Position numbers and translations under genes: made by a program
NCBI RefSeq assembly: GCF_000300005.1
Contig: NC_018691.1
Location: 2,728,001-2,792,000, forward strand
DNA: 64,000 nucleotides
Direction of reading: 5' to 3'
Source: Alloalcanivorax dieselolei B5
Lineage (GTDB): Bacteria > Pseudomonadota > Gammaproteobacteria > Pseudomonadales > Alcanivoracaceae
Shown: in pieces, positions 10,026-19,077 of the stretch
Position numbering within the stretch: the stretch's first letter is position 1
How the letters are laid out: each line of letters opens with the position of its first letter
Notes under the pieces: generated by a model
The model's database searches: none
Told to the model about the DNA's origin: nothing
What the model saw: only the letters and a program-made list of their open reading frames with translations

Positions 10026-10934
10026 ATGTCCAAACAGCTGTTGTCCATCACCGCCACCGACAATCATGTTATCGGGGTCCATCACTGGCCGGCGCAGGAT
10101 GCCGCTGGCACGCTGGTCTGGCTGCACGGCATGGCGGAACATGGCGGCCGCTACGACGCTCTGGGAGAAACCCTGAGTGAGCACGGCTGGAATCTGTATT
10201 GCCCGGACCATCGCGGTCATGGCACCAGCATCGACGACAACGCGCCCCAGGGGCACTTCGCCGATGAGGACGGCTGGGACAAGGTCATCGGTGATATTCT
10301 GCAAGTACTGGAGCAGGTAAAGCCGGACCGGGGGCCACTGGTGTTGGGCGGGCACAGCATGGGCTCGTTCCTGGCCCTGGCCGCCGCCGAACAGGCCGCG
10401 GAGCAATTGGGCGGCCTGGTACTGTGTGGCAGTGACAGCCATTCCCCCTGGTTTTACCGCGCCATGACGCTATTGATGGGCTGGCAGCGCCGCCGCCACG
10501 GCGTTCGCGGTCACAGTCCGCTGGTGCACAAGATGACCTTCGAGACCTGGGCCGCCAGCATCGCCGATGCTCGCACCGAGTTCGACTGGCTCAGCACCGA
10601 CCAGGATCAGGTGGACGCTTACATCGCCGATCCCGCCTGCGGCTTCGAATGCACCACCGGCACCTGGCTGGCACTGATCTCGGCGCTGGCGCAAGTCCAA
10701 TCCAGCGAGCAGCTGGCGCGTCTGCCTTCCCTGCTGCCGATATTGCTGCTGGGTGGTCGTCAGGACCCGATGAGCAATAAAGGCAAGGGCATGGACCGCC
10801 TGGAACAAATCCTGAAGCGCCGCCATCAGCACCTGGAACGACTCGACTGCCCCTCCGGCCGGCACGAAATCCTCAACGACTACTGCGCCCCGGAAGTGCG
10901 TCAGACGCTGCTGCAGTGGCTGGCCAATCTTTGA
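10026..10934 (+). CDS. Alpha/beta hydrolase, monoacylglycerol lipase-like
   Basis: This is a 302-residue serine hydrolase. The nucleophile elbow GHSMG places Ser111, with Asp247 (GGRQDP) and His280 (GRHEI) completing the triad. The HGMAEHGGRYD segment near residues 34-43 is typical of the monoglyceride lipase/lysophospholipase branch. A strong AGGGGG ribosome-binding site precedes the ATG. No signal peptide is visible, so it probably acts in the cytoplasm on lipid esters; the substrate is not certain. A complex palindromic repeat begins three bases after its stop. Confidence 0.88.
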   Translation: MSKQLLSITATDNHVIGVHHWPAQDAAGTLVWLHGMAEHGGRYDALGETLSEHGWNLYCPDHRGHGTSIDDNAPQGHFADEDGWDKVIGDILQVLEQVKPDRGPLVLGGHSMGSFLALAAAEQAAEQLGGLVLCGSDSHSPWFYRAMTLLMGWQRRRHGVRGHSPLVHKMTFETWAASIADARTEFDWLSTDQDQVDAYIADPACGFECTTGTWLALISALAQVQSSEQLARLPSLLPILLLGGRQDPMSNKGKGMDRLEQILKRRHQHLERLDCPSGRHEILNDYCAPEVRQTLLQWLANL

Positions 10935-10936
10935 AA

Positions 10937-11143
10937 ACAGTTGACAGTTGATAGTGGACAGTTGACAGCGAAAGCAAAAAACCGACCCATGTGTTATCTG
11001 TGGGAGCTTGCCTGCAAGCGAATGGGGTTCGCTCAGGCGTCGAGCAATATTCGCTTGCAAGCAAGCTCCCACAGCGGCTAAAGATTATCTGTTTTCGTTT
11101 TTCGGTTTTTGCGCTGTCAACTGTCCACTATCAACTGTCAACT
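10937..11143. repeat. Nested palindromic element (outer and inner inverted repeats) between convergent genes
   Basis: The outer arms are 10937-10985 and 11102-11143. The left arm contains ACAGTTGACAGTTGATAGTG and the right arm its reverse complement with small changes. Inside them lies a second hairpin with 26-base arms at 10998-11023 and 11049-11074, differing at one position and starting CTGTGGGAGCTTGCCTGCAA. The element fills essentially all the space between the hydrolase stop and the MltF-like gene's stop. It looks like a REP/BIME-type composite, or a small non-autonomous element, and could act as a bidirectional terminator. Confidence 0.85.
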
Positions 11144-11147
11144 CGCC

Positions 11148-13217
11148 TCACTGTTTTTCTGTTGCGCTCAAATACCCCAGGTAGCGAGCGCGGATGTCGC
11201 GGACGTATTGCACGGTTTCCTGGCCCCGCACATAACCGTAACGCGCCTGGCGGGCGTAGCGAGGGTGGGACAGCAGCGCCATGGCCTCCTCCACATTGCC
11301 AAACCAGCGGTCGGGATCCTTGCCAAGCCGTTGGGCCAGACGGCGCGCGTCTTCCACATGGCCAAACCCGGCGTTGTAGGCGGCCAGTCCGAAGTAGGTT
11401 TTTTCCGCCAGATCCAAACGGGCCGGGAAACGGCCCTCCAGCCAGTCCAGGTAAGCGACGCCGGCACCGATGCCCTGGGCCGGGTCGGTCAGGTTCTCAT
11501 AGCCCAGCTGGCGCGCGGTCAACGGCATGATCTGCATCAGCCCTTCGGCGCCGGAAAACGAACGGGTGCGCGGATCAAAATGGCTTTCCTGGTACATCTG
11601 GGCGGTGATCATCAGCCAGTCGAAACCATGCTTGAGCGCTTGCTCGCGCACCAGATCATCGTAGGGCGAGATCGGCTTGCCCGGCTCCACCCTTTCCGCG
11701 GAGTGCGACAAAAGTGCGGGCTCCGTCTGGAAATAACGATCAAAAGTGGCACGGTAGAACTGTCCGTCGCGCACCCGTTTAATATAGTCGTTCAATTGAT
11801 GGCGCAGTTGCGGTTGATTCTCCCGCACCCCCCAGGCGATCTGTCGGGGTTGTCGCAGGGTCCACAGCACTTTCAGATCATCCCGGTAGCCCTGCTCCAT
11901 GGCCACCAGATGACTGTCGGCCATGGTCAGATCCAGCTCTCCTCTTGCCACCCGGTCCATCAATATTTCGGTGGACACGTTCTGACGCACTTCGATTTCC
12001 ACGCTGATGCCGTCGTTCTGTAACGCGCGCAAGGTTTCCACGAAGGCGCTGCCGGCGGCCACTGTCACCGTTCGTCCGGCAAGCGCCGACAGATCCTCGA
12101 AGGGCGACGCAGAAGCCGCCCCGACGATTTGTTCGCGCACCTCCAGATAAGGCTCGGAGTAATGCCACCCCTTCCCGTGCCGCGCCGGCGTGACACTCAT
12201 GGAAGCGGCGATCACATCCCCCTCCCCGTTTTCCAGAGCAGCCAGCATCCGCGTCGGGCTGTCACGCACTATCATGCTCAGACGCAGGTCATAACGCTGG
12301 GCGAAGTCGCGGATCAGGTCGTAGTCAAATCCCATCAGCTCGCCACGCCACATGAAGTAACTGGCCGGGTTGTTCGAGGTGATCACCCGCAGCACGCCGC
12401 TATTCAGGATAGCGGGCCAGTCACGCCGCTCATGGTCCTGTTGTGACGCCTTGATACGATGCGCGACGATGTAACGGTTCACCGCTTCACGCAGGTCCGG
12501 GTTGCTTTTGCGCACCGCCCAGGCAATCGCCCGGCGCGGCTGCACCACCGGCCCGGCGCGCAGCTGTGGATAATCAATGGACAAGGCCTTGAACAACGGC
12601 TCATCCATGATCACCGCATCATACTGGCCACGGATTATGCCGCGCAGCAACTCGTCCTCGGACAATTCTCCGCTGACTCTGTCCACTTCAACGTTGTCGT
12701 AGCGATGGGCCAGATTCTGAGCGGTTTCCAGATAGGCGGTGCCGCGCGGCGCGGCAATGGTGAGCGGCCCCAGGTCCGCCAGTGCCGTGCCGACCCGATC
12801 CGTCGGCAGCACCAATATTTCCCGCACCACGGCCAGAGGGGTGCAGAACGACAGCCGCTCGCGACGCCGGTCGGTACGACTGTAATGGGTAACGATCAGG
12901 TCCGCCTGCCCGGCGTTGAGCATCACCGACAATTCGGCGAAATCATCCGCGTACACCCATCGCGGCTTCAACCCCAATGATTCGGCCAGGGCCTCCGCTT
13001 CGCGACGGTATTCGCTGGTGGGCACACCCTCCCAGACGAATTCCTCCTCGGCATCGAAACGCGGTGCCAGCAGCCGCAATACGCCGTGCTCACGAATATC
13101 CGCCAGGTCACCAGTTTCGGTGTAATTGCGAAAAGGACCATCCGTGGAATCAGAACAAGCCGTCAACCCCAGCAAACAAAGCCACAGCCAAATCCATACG
13201 TGCCCTGCTCGGTGCAT
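11148..13217 (-). CDS. MltF-like membrane-bound lytic transglycosylase with two solute-binding domains
   Basis: This is a 689-residue predicted lipoprotein. A hydrophobic leader ends in the lipobox LTAC at 18-21. Two successive SBP_bac_3 domains follow (about 45-255 and 270-495), then an SLT transglycosylase domain (about 520-660) with the catalytic glutamate in QESHF at about 544 and downstream GLMQIMP and AAYNAG motifs. It would cleave peptidoglycan from the periplasmic face. Canonical MltF is about 480-520 residues with a single regulatory SBP domain, so this protein carries an extra copy. The first domain (LLAPRF, THYSRTDRRRE) and the second (ITSNNP, ASMSVTPARHGKG) each resemble the MltF module, suggesting internal duplication. 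Confidence 0.9.
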   Translation of the reverse strand: MHRAGHVWIWLWLCLLGLTACSDSTDGPFRNYTETGDLADIREHGVLRLLAPRFDAEEEFVWEGVPTSEYRREAEALAESLGLKPRWVYADDFAELSVMLNAGQADLIVTHYSRTDRRRERLSFCTPLAVVREILVLPTDRVGTALADLGPLTIAAPRGTAYLETAQNLAHRYDNVEVDRVSGELSEDELLRGIIRGQYDAVIMDEPLFKALSIDYPQLRAGPVVQPRRAIAWAVRKSNPDLREAVNRYIVAHRIKASQQDHERRDWPAILNSGVLRVITSNNPASYFMWRGELMGFDYDLIRDFAQRYDLRLSMIVRDSPTRMLAALENGEGDVIAASMSVTPARHGKGWHYSEPYLEVREQIVGAASASPFEDLSALAGRTVTVAAGSAFVETLRALQNDGISVEIEVRQNVSTEILMDRVARGELDLTMADSHLVAMEQGYRDDLKVLWTLRQPRQIAWGVRENQPQLRHQLNDYIKRVRDGQFYRATFDRYFQTEPALLSHSAERVEPGKPISPYDDLVREQALKHGFDWLMITAQMYQESHFDPRTRSFSGAEGLMQIMPLTARQLGYENLTDPAQGIGAGVAYLDWLEGRFPARLDLAEKTYFGLAAYNAGFGHVEDARRLAQRLGKDPDRWFGNVEEAMALLSHPRYARQARYGYVRGQETVQYVRDIRARYLGYLSATEKQ

Positions 13218-13451
13218 CCCACTCTCCCACCACCGTTCACCCCACCCAGGGATGTCTATCTACTCTTAAGCGAAGCAGTATCACCGATGCCGAGATACGA
13301 ATCACACCACGCAGGGAAGATAACCAAGAATTTTACTTTTGGAGAATCGCCTAGGCCACCGGTACCGGGCGGGTGAGCTCGAGTAAAGGAATGCCCCTGC
13401 TCGGACGGTGAGAATAGTATTATTGAGTTTTACGATGTAAGGAAACAAAAA
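13218..13451. other. Intergenic region with a cluster of six-base palindromes
   Basis: This is the upstream region of the MltF-like gene. No ORF or RNA gene is supported. AT-rich sequence at 13408-13430, read on the minus strand, is the best place for its promoter. Positions 13350-13383 pack five six-base palindromes: CCTAGG, ACCGGT, GGTACC, GAGCTC and CTCGAG. A resemblance of CACGCAGGGAAGATAACC to the start of a GEMM riboswitch was checked and rejected. Confidence 0.4.
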
Positions 13452-13471
13452 AGGGGCGCTTTCGCGCCCCT
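13452..13471 (-). terminator. Rho-independent terminator of the porin/lipoprotein unit
   Basis: A perfect eight-base stem AGGGGCGC/GCGCCCCT with a four-base TTTC loop is followed, on the minus strand, by a T run (AAAAAA at 13447-13452 on the plus strand). It lies about 30 bases after the lipoprotein stop codon, where a terminator is expected. Confidence 0.88.
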
Positions 13472-13502
13472 GAAGGTTCATCCAAAAGGACAAAGTTATG
13501 GA

Positions 13503-14909
13503 TTAGAGATTGGGATCAACACCCACGCAGGCCCGATGCACCCGCATGCCACCGCCAAGGATATTCGACCCTACCAAGGCGCCATAACGGATCCCGATGC
13601 TATCGAACTCCAGAGTGTTATCCACTTCCGCGGACAGGAACCGCTCATCGCCCTGAATTAACAGCCCGAGAAGATCCAATTGCAGGACATCACCATCAAC
13701 ATTGGCAGAGCCCACCTCCAAGTCTCCCTTATAGAATCGAATCGAGCTGTTTTGCAGCAGATCCAGGCGCAAAATCGCTTCGGGTATGGAGATCACGAAA
13801 CCGGCTCGATTGGTACCAACGATCGGCGTTGTTCCCACCACTTTCGCTTCCAGGCTACCCGCCACATTCAAGGGAATGCTCATGGTCGCGTAGGTGTCAT
13901 CCTGGCCATCGATCATGTTGTCCAGATTCATCACGTTGCAGAGCAGACAAATCCCGCTTGCAGAATCCGCGGCCTGATAACCATCATCGGCCAGCAACGG
14001 CTGATAGTTGGACAGTTCACTACAGGTGAAGCCGTCGTCATCGCAAACATCACCGATACCGTCGCCGTCCGCATCCGCCTGATCCGCGTTGGGGATCAAC
14101 GGGCAGTTGTCCACGTCATCAGGAATGCCGTCTTCATCGGTGTCGATGGGGTTATCCACCGGACAACCGTTATTGCTGGCGGGACCGGCTTCATCCGGGC
14201 AGTCGTCGTGACCGTTTTCCACACCGTCACCGTCGCGGTCATCGTCACAGACATCACCGAAACCATCCTGGTCCATATCCGCCTGGTCCGGATTGGGCAC
14301 AATCGGGCAGTTGTCCTGCTCGTTCACAACCCCGTCCCCATCCTTGTCATCGGTGCAGGCATCGCCTACGCCATCACCGTCGGTGTCCAGTTGATCGTGG
14401 TTGGCCACGTAGGGGCAGTTGTCTTCCCCATTGGGAATGCCGTCGCCGTCGATGTCGTCATCGCAGGCGTCGCCGATGCCATCACCGTCGATGTCCGACT
14501 GGGTCGGGTTGGGCGTGTTCGGGCAGTTGTCCTCGCCGTCATCGAAGCCGTCACCGTCACTGTCGTTATCCGTGTCACAGGCATCACCCAGTCCATCGTT
14601 GTCGGTGTCCACCTGATCGGGGTTGTACTCCCAAGGACAGTTGTCCTGGTCGTTATCGTGTTCATCCCCGTCACGGTCATCGTCACAGACATCGCCGATG
14701 CCATCCTGGTCAATGTCGCCTTGCTCGTGGTTCGGCATGTTGGGACAGTTATCCTCATTATTGGGGATACCGTCATTATCGTCGTCCTGGACGTTGGGGG
14801 TGGGATCACCTCCTCCGCCGCCGCCGCCGCTGGCCTTACAGCCATACAGGCCGCCGAGGCCGAGCACGGCCACCAGCAACAACAGGCTGATCGTTTTCAA
14901 ACGTGACAT
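13503..14909 (-). CDS. Thrombospondin type 3 repeat lipoprotein (calcium-binding)
   Basis: This is a 468-residue predicted outer-membrane or surface lipoprotein. The signal peptide ends in the lipobox LYGC with Cys24 as the lipidated residue, followed by a glycine-rich tether. About nine thrombospondin type 3 repeats (DxDxDGxxDxxDNCP pattern) cover roughly residues 38-290; such repeats bind calcium through aspartates and are pinned by paired cysteines. The last 170 residues form a separate domain without a recognised family. It lies 19 bases downstream of the OmpA-type porin gene, which carries one such repeat, so the two are probably co-transcribed and may act together in the outer membrane. 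Molecular function is unknown. Confidence 0.85.
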   Translation of the reverse strand: MSRLKTISLLLLVAVLGLGGLYGCKASGGGGGGGDPTPNVQDDDNDGIPNNEDNCPNMPNHEQGDIDQDGIGDVCDDDRDGDEHDNDQDNCPWEYNPDQVDTDNDGLGDACDTDNDSDGDGFDDGEDNCPNTPNPTQSDIDGDGIGDACDDDIDGDGIPNGEDNCPYVANHDQLDTDGDGVGDACTDDKDGDGVVNEQDNCPIVPNPDQADMDQDGFGDVCDDDRDGDGVENGHDDCPDEAGPASNNGCPVDNPIDTDEDGIPDDVDNCPLIPNADQADADGDGIGDVCDDDGFTCSELSNYQPLLADDGYQAADSASGICLLCNVMNLDNMIDGQDDTYATMSIPLNVAGSLEAKVVGTTPIVGTNRAGFVISIPEAILRLDLLQNSSIRFYKGDLEVGSANVDGDVLQLDLLGLLIQGDERFLSAEVDNTLEFDSIGIRYGALVGSNILGGGMRVHRACVGVDPNL

Positions 14910-14928
14910 TTTAAGGTCCCTCCTATTA

Positions 14929-16014
14929 CTACTCAGTCACATGGAATTCAACGCGGCGGTTCATAGCGCGACCGGACGCGGAGTCATTGTCGGCAATGGG
15001 CTGGCTTTCACCGTAGCCGCGAGCCGTAACTCGGCTACTGTCCACACCTTCGCGAACCAGGTAATTACGTACGGAATCGGCGCGGCGTTGAGACAGGCCT
15101 TCGTTATATTGGGCGGAGCCAACACTGTCGGTATGGCCGGCCACTTCCACGCGAATGTTGTTGTTTTCCGCGGTCAGCGAGCGGGCAATGCGTGATACCA
15201 GCGGACGGGAAGAGGCGGTGAGCTCAGCGGAATCGAACTCGAAGTTGATGTTGTTGAAGGTAACGGTCTGGTTCACCAGCAGACAGCCTTTGCCGTCCAC
15301 CTTCGCGCCCGGCATGGTATCCGGACACTGATCCAGGTTATCCGGCACGCCATCGCCGTCGGAGTCGATCACCGGCTGCTGTACCGCCACCTGCTTGGTT
15401 TCCACCCGGGTTTTTTCCACCACCTTGGTGTAACCCATGGGCACTTCCAGACCCAGGGAATAGCGGTAATCACCGAAACCGCCGTCGCCGGCGGAGTCAC
15501 CGGTACCGTCGAAATCGTTATACAGATAGCGGGCTTCGGCACGGACTTTCAGACCGTTATTGAACAGCGGCCCGGTCACCGCGCCCAGACCGGCGTTGGC
15601 GTGAAAATCCCAACCGTCATCATCGTCGATGTAGACATCGTTGTAGATCCCACCAACCGCCATCACCAGATAAGGGGTGAAGCCGGTCCGGTCTCCCAGA
15701 GTGAAGGACAGACCGGTGGTCACCGGATACTGGTAGAAGTCCTGTCCGTTTTTGATATTGGACTCAATACCATAAACGCCGGCCTCGGATTCCCACCAAA
15801 CGTGATCGTGCAACTTGCGGCCATAGAAGATGGTACCGCCCGCCCCGCGGTCACCGGCCTGCCAGTCGTCCTCGACATCGATATAATGCGCCATGCCACC
15901 GATGTATTGATTGGGTTTTGCCTGTTCCACGTACTCGCGTTCCTGAGCCACAGCCACATGGCTGGCAAGCGCTACAGCCATACCTAGCGTGGACAGCTTC
16001 CAGATTGCTCTCAT
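14929..16014 (-). CDS. OmpA/OprF-family outer-membrane porin
   Basis: This is a 361-residue outer-membrane protein. A signal peptide is probably cleaved after AVA near residue 23. A beta-barrel region (about 30-200) follows, then a short linker with one thrombospondin type 3 unit ([15 protein letters not shown]), and a C-terminal OmpA peptidoglycan-binding domain (about 250-361) with [20 protein letters not shown] and the NRRVEF ending. It should link the outer membrane to peptidoglycan and may form a small pore, as OprF does. It is first gene of a two-gene unit with the calcium-repeat lipoprotein. Confidence 0.9.
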   Translation of the reverse strand: MRAIWKLSTLGMAVALASHVAVAQEREYVEQAKPNQYIGGMAHYIDVEDDWQAGDRGAGGTIFYGRKLHDHVWWESEAGVYGIESNIKNGQDFYQYPVTTGLSFTLGDRTGFTPYLVMAVGGIYNDVYIDDDDGWDFHANAGLGAVTGPLFNNGLKVRAEARYLYNDFDGTGDSAGDGGFGDYRYSLGLEVPMGYTKVVEKTRVETKQVAVQQPVIDSDGDGVPDNLDQCPDTMPGAKVDGKGCLLVNQTVTFNNINFEFDSAELTASSRPLVSRIARSLTAENNNIRVEVAGHTDSVGSAQYNEGLSQRRADSVRNYLVREGVDSSRVTARGYGESQPIADNDSASGRAMNRRVEFHVTE

Positions 16015-16287
16015 CGTCTTTCCCCCTCGGGTGTCAACGGGTTACAGTGCAATCATTGGAATAACTGTGGGCTTTAAAAAAAACAGGGATCCGGTGAAAA
16101 CCGGTTGGAATAGTGTTGAGAGTTTCTCTGATCCATTTCACAACACCACGAAATCGTATCGGTTTGTGTCGTTATGTACGCTGCCCGCCCGATCGATTGC
16201 CTTAAAAGTAAGTTGCGAGTATATTTTGGACCTTCGTGCCAAAAAAATGATAATTACGCCGATGCGGTTTCATCACCTTCCCGCGCC

Positions 16288-18303
16288 ATGACACTCCGCC
16301 TTTTGCGCCGCCTTTTCACCTGGCCCCGGCTATTACTGCTGGTGCTGCTGATCGCTATCGGTGGGCTGCTGCACGCTGCCTGGCCATTTCTGTTCTATCC
16401 CACCACCACCTTGAGCTTTGACATCCCGGCACCGAGGCCCGCCACCATCCAGAACGGCAACCTGGCCGGCGTGGCCGAAGTGGACATCACCCCGGCCATC
16501 GGCCTGCCCAAGTTCGGCTATTCCGCCTGGGCCCGCGGCGCCAATGGCTTCCGCACCCGCCTGAAAGCCCGGGCCTTCTATCTGCATGGCGCCGGTCAGA
16601 CGCCCATGGCCCTGGTGCAACTGGACCTGGGGGCCGGTTCGCTGCCGCTCCAGTACGCGGTGGCGGAACGGATCGCCACCACCACCGACATTCCCGCCCA
16701 CGCCCTCAGTCTGCTGGTCACTCATACCCATTCCGGGCCCGGCCAATACCTGGGCAGTGACTTCTACAATGTGTTTGGCAGTCAAAGCCCCGGCTTTGAC
16801 CCGGTGCTGTTCGACTTTCTCGCCGAGCGCATCAGCCAGGCGGTAATCGAGGCCTATCGCGCGCGCCGGCCGGCCCGTTTCGCCAGCGGGCAAAGCGAGG
16901 TGTGGGGACTGACCCGCAATCGCTCCCTGGGGGCCTGGGCCCGCAATCACCGGCTCCCGGAACAACAATGGACCGAAGAACGGGCATTGGAGGCGGTAAA
17001 CCCGCGCATGAGCCAGCTGCGTATCGACCTGATGGCCGATGATGGCCGCTATTATCCGGCCGGCGCCCTGACTCTGTTCTCCATCCACGGCACCGCCATC
17101 CCCGCCTTTACCCGTCCCTACCATGCCGACGTCTGGCACTGGCTGGCGCAAGGCATCGAACCCGCCGGGAAGCCGTTGCCCTGGCGCTTCGTGCACGGCA
17201 CCGTCCAGGCCACCCACGGCGACAACAATCCCGCCTGGACGGCGGGGTTGCGCGGTGACCGCGAGGCACGCCGAATCGGCACCGCCCTGGGGGGGCAGGC
17301 CAACGCCCTGTTCCAACGCCTGGGCAATGAGCTGCGGGACGACCTGCACACCGCGGTGGCGAGCCGGGAACTGGACCTGCTCACGCTCGACGAAGAGCAG
17401 CGCCACGGCCTGTGTGAGCGCCCGGTCGTCGGCGCCGCCGTGGCCGGTGCCGCCAACGGCGATGAAGTGTTTCCGATTTCCTATTTGCCCTACCTGAAGG
17501 AAGGTTGGCCGCGCACCGTATTCACCGATGGCTGCCAGGGCGTGAAGCAATGGATGCTGTCCAAGCTGCAACTGGCTCTGGCACCGGCCCGCTACCCTCA
17601 CCGGGCCCTGTTCCAGGTGCTGCGAGTCAACGATCTGGTGCTGGTGGCCCTGCCCTGGGAAATCACCCTGGAAAGTGGCAACCGGATCCGCGCCGCGGTC
17701 AGCGCGACACTGCCGGATCCGGACTGGAGCGTGGTGATCAGCAGCCTGGCCAACGGCTACTTTGGCTACGCCACCACGGAAGAGGAATACGGAGCCCAGT
17801 ATTACGAGGGCGGGCACACGCTTTACGGTCCCCACACCGTGGATTTCCTCAGTGCCCAAAGCGCCCGGCTCAGCGACGACCTGTTCCAGAAAGGCAATCA
17901 GAATCAGCATCCGGGCCACGCCACGTTCGTACTGCGCAGTCATCGTTACTGGCCCGAGCCACCGCCTGAGCGCACCTGGTCCCGGCAATGGCAGGGCGAG
18001 GCCCGTTATAGCGAGGGCGACACCACTCATGAGCCCTACTGGCGCTGGCGTTTTCGCGGTGAACCCGCGGCGGCGCTGCCACTGCACCAGCCGCTGATGG
18101 CGGTGGTGGATGAGGCCAGCGGCAAGGTGTTGGTGGACGACGACAGCGGCGACCTGCAGCTGTTGCTGGTGGAGGATCAGGGCCTGGGCGGCGCGCTCTA
18201 TGAAGTGCGCTGGTACACGCCGCCCAAACCCGGCCATTCCGGTGACAGAGCCCTTCACATTCTCGCCGGTGCGGCGCCACGTCTGGTGTCCCCGATCTTC
18301 TGA
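16288..18303 (+). CDS. Neutral/alkaline ceramidase-family protein with altered active site
   Basis: This is a 671-residue protein of the neutral/alkaline non-lysosomal ceramidase family, which hydrolyses ceramide to sphingosine and fatty acid. An N-terminal membrane segment or uncleaved signal (about residues 10-32) points to export or anchoring. The start of the catalytic domain (AGVAEVDITPAIGLPKFGYS) and the zinc-ligand motif HTHSGPG are clear. Where characterised ceramidases have GDxSPN with the catalytic serine, this protein reads HGDNNPAW, so the serine appears replaced by asparagine. It may act on another substrate or be inactive. The ATG at 16288 is preferred over 16174 because the hydrophobic leader then lies at the N-terminus. 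Confidence 0.8.
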   Translation: MTLRLLRRLFTWPRLLLLVLLIAIGGLLHAAWPFLFYPTTTLSFDIPAPRPATIQNGNLAGVAEVDITPAIGLPKFGYSAWARGANGFRTRLKARAFYLHGAGQTPMALVQLDLGAGSLPLQYAVAERIATTTDIPAHALSLLVTHTHSGPGQYLGSDFYNVFGSQSPGFDPVLFDFLAERISQAVIEAYRARRPARFASGQSEVWGLTRNRSLGAWARNHRLPEQQWTEERALEAVNPRMSQLRIDLMADDGRYYPAGALTLFSIHGTAIPAFTRPYHADVWHWLAQGIEPAGKPLPWRFVHGTVQATHGDNNPAWTAGLRGDREARRIGTALGGQANALFQRLGNELRDDLHTAVASRELDLLTLDEEQRHGLCERPVVGAAVAGAANGDEVFPISYLPYLKEGWPRTVFTDGCQGVKQWMLSKLQLALAPARYPHRALFQVLRVNDLVLVALPWEITLESGNRIRAAVSATLPDPDWSVVISSLANGYFGYATTEEEYGAQYYEGGHTLYGPHTVDFLSAQSARLSDDLFQKGNQNQHPGHATFVLRSHRYWPEPPPERTWSRQWQGEARYSEGDTTHEPYWRWRFRGEPAAALPLHQPLMAVVDEASGKVLVDDDSGDLQLLLVEDQGLGGALYEVRWYTPPKPGHSGDRALHILAGAAPRLVSPIF

Positions 18304-18352
18304 AGCGGCTACACTGACGTTATCTTGATACGCGCCCATAGGAGAGTGTTCG

Positions 18353-19003
18353 GTGAGTTTCCCTCGGTCCCGATTGTCACGTTTTCTCTTCCACGCCCGG
18401 CGCTGGATCGCCGCACCCACCGCCGCGCTGATCCTGACCGGTTGCGCCAGCACCACCGAAATCACCACCCGCCACAGCAATAACGAAGGCGCCTCCCCGG
18501 CGCGTTCGTTGCTGCTGGTGGCACAAAGCCCGGAACCGGCCACCCGCCGCGTCTGGGAAGAAGTGTGCCAGCCGATTTTCCAAAGCAATGCCCTGGCCGT
18601 GCATCTGGCCCATCAGGTGCGACCGGTGTGGTATGAAGACGGCGGCAAACAGGCCTTGTTGCGCTGGCTGCGCGATCAACCCTACGACCGTGCCCTGGTC
18701 GTCGATCTGACGGCTCTGTTGCTGTCGCCGCCGCGCATGACCGAGTCCCGGGATCTCAATCCGATGAACAGTGACATGCGCCAGGAACCCACCTGGCAGA
18801 TTGGTATCGGCGGCAAACTGGAAAAGTCCAAGGAGCCGGACGCGGAACAAAGTTATGAAGCGGAATTTTTCGACAAAAGCGGCCGCCCTTTGTGGACCGG
18901 CGTGGCGCGCACCCATGAAGCCAATAACCGTAAAGCCATCGCACGCAGTCAGTGCCGCGCTCTGCATGAGGTATTGACGGATCGCGGCCTGATCCCCAAA
19001 TAA
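18353..19003 (+). CDS. Predicted lipoprotein of unknown function
   Basis: This is a 216-residue protein with a GTG start preceded by TAGGAGA. A basic and hydrophobic leader ends in the lipobox LTGC with Cys31, so it is probably lipid-anchored in the cell envelope. The mature part is mixed alpha/beta with VVDLTALLLSPPRMT near residue 125 and no family I can name. It lies 49 bases downstream of the ceramidase-like gene and may be transcribed with it. No catalytic motif is evident. Confidence 0.7.
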   Translation: MSFPRSRLSRFLFHARRWIAAPTAALILTGCASTTEITTRHSNNEGASPARSLLLVAQSPEPATRRVWEEVCQPIFQSNALAVHLAHQVRPVWYEDGGKQALLRWLRDQPYDRALVVDLTALLLSPPRMTESRDLNPMNSDMRQEPTWQIGIGGKLEKSKEPDAEQSYEAEFFDKSGRPLWTGVARTHEANNRKAIARSQCRALHEVLTDRGLIPK

Positions 19004-19077
19004 GCGTTGGAGCCGGTCCGCCACGAAGATGCCAACGAGAAGATGCGAACGCGACGATGCGAATGAGGAGTCCCGCA

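Noticed and set aside
10937-11143. CRISPR-like array
   Set aside because: The units are inverted and nested, not direct repeats with regular spacers, and no cas gene is in the window.
13308-13400. Possible c-di-GMP (GEMM) riboswitch, from CACGCAGGGAAGATAACC
   Set aside because: The conserved ACGCAAAGCC and the second stem are missing, and no plus-strand gene follows that it could control.
13680-14906. 408-codon plus-strand frame rich in Val and Ile
   Set aside because: It is the mirror of the aspartate-rich thrombospondin repeats on the minus strand (GAC/GAT read as GTC/ATC), so its periodicity is an artefact.
16333-18588. 751-codon minus-strand frame
   Set aside because: It is the antisense shadow of the ceramidase-like gene, with no family motifs and strongly biased composition.
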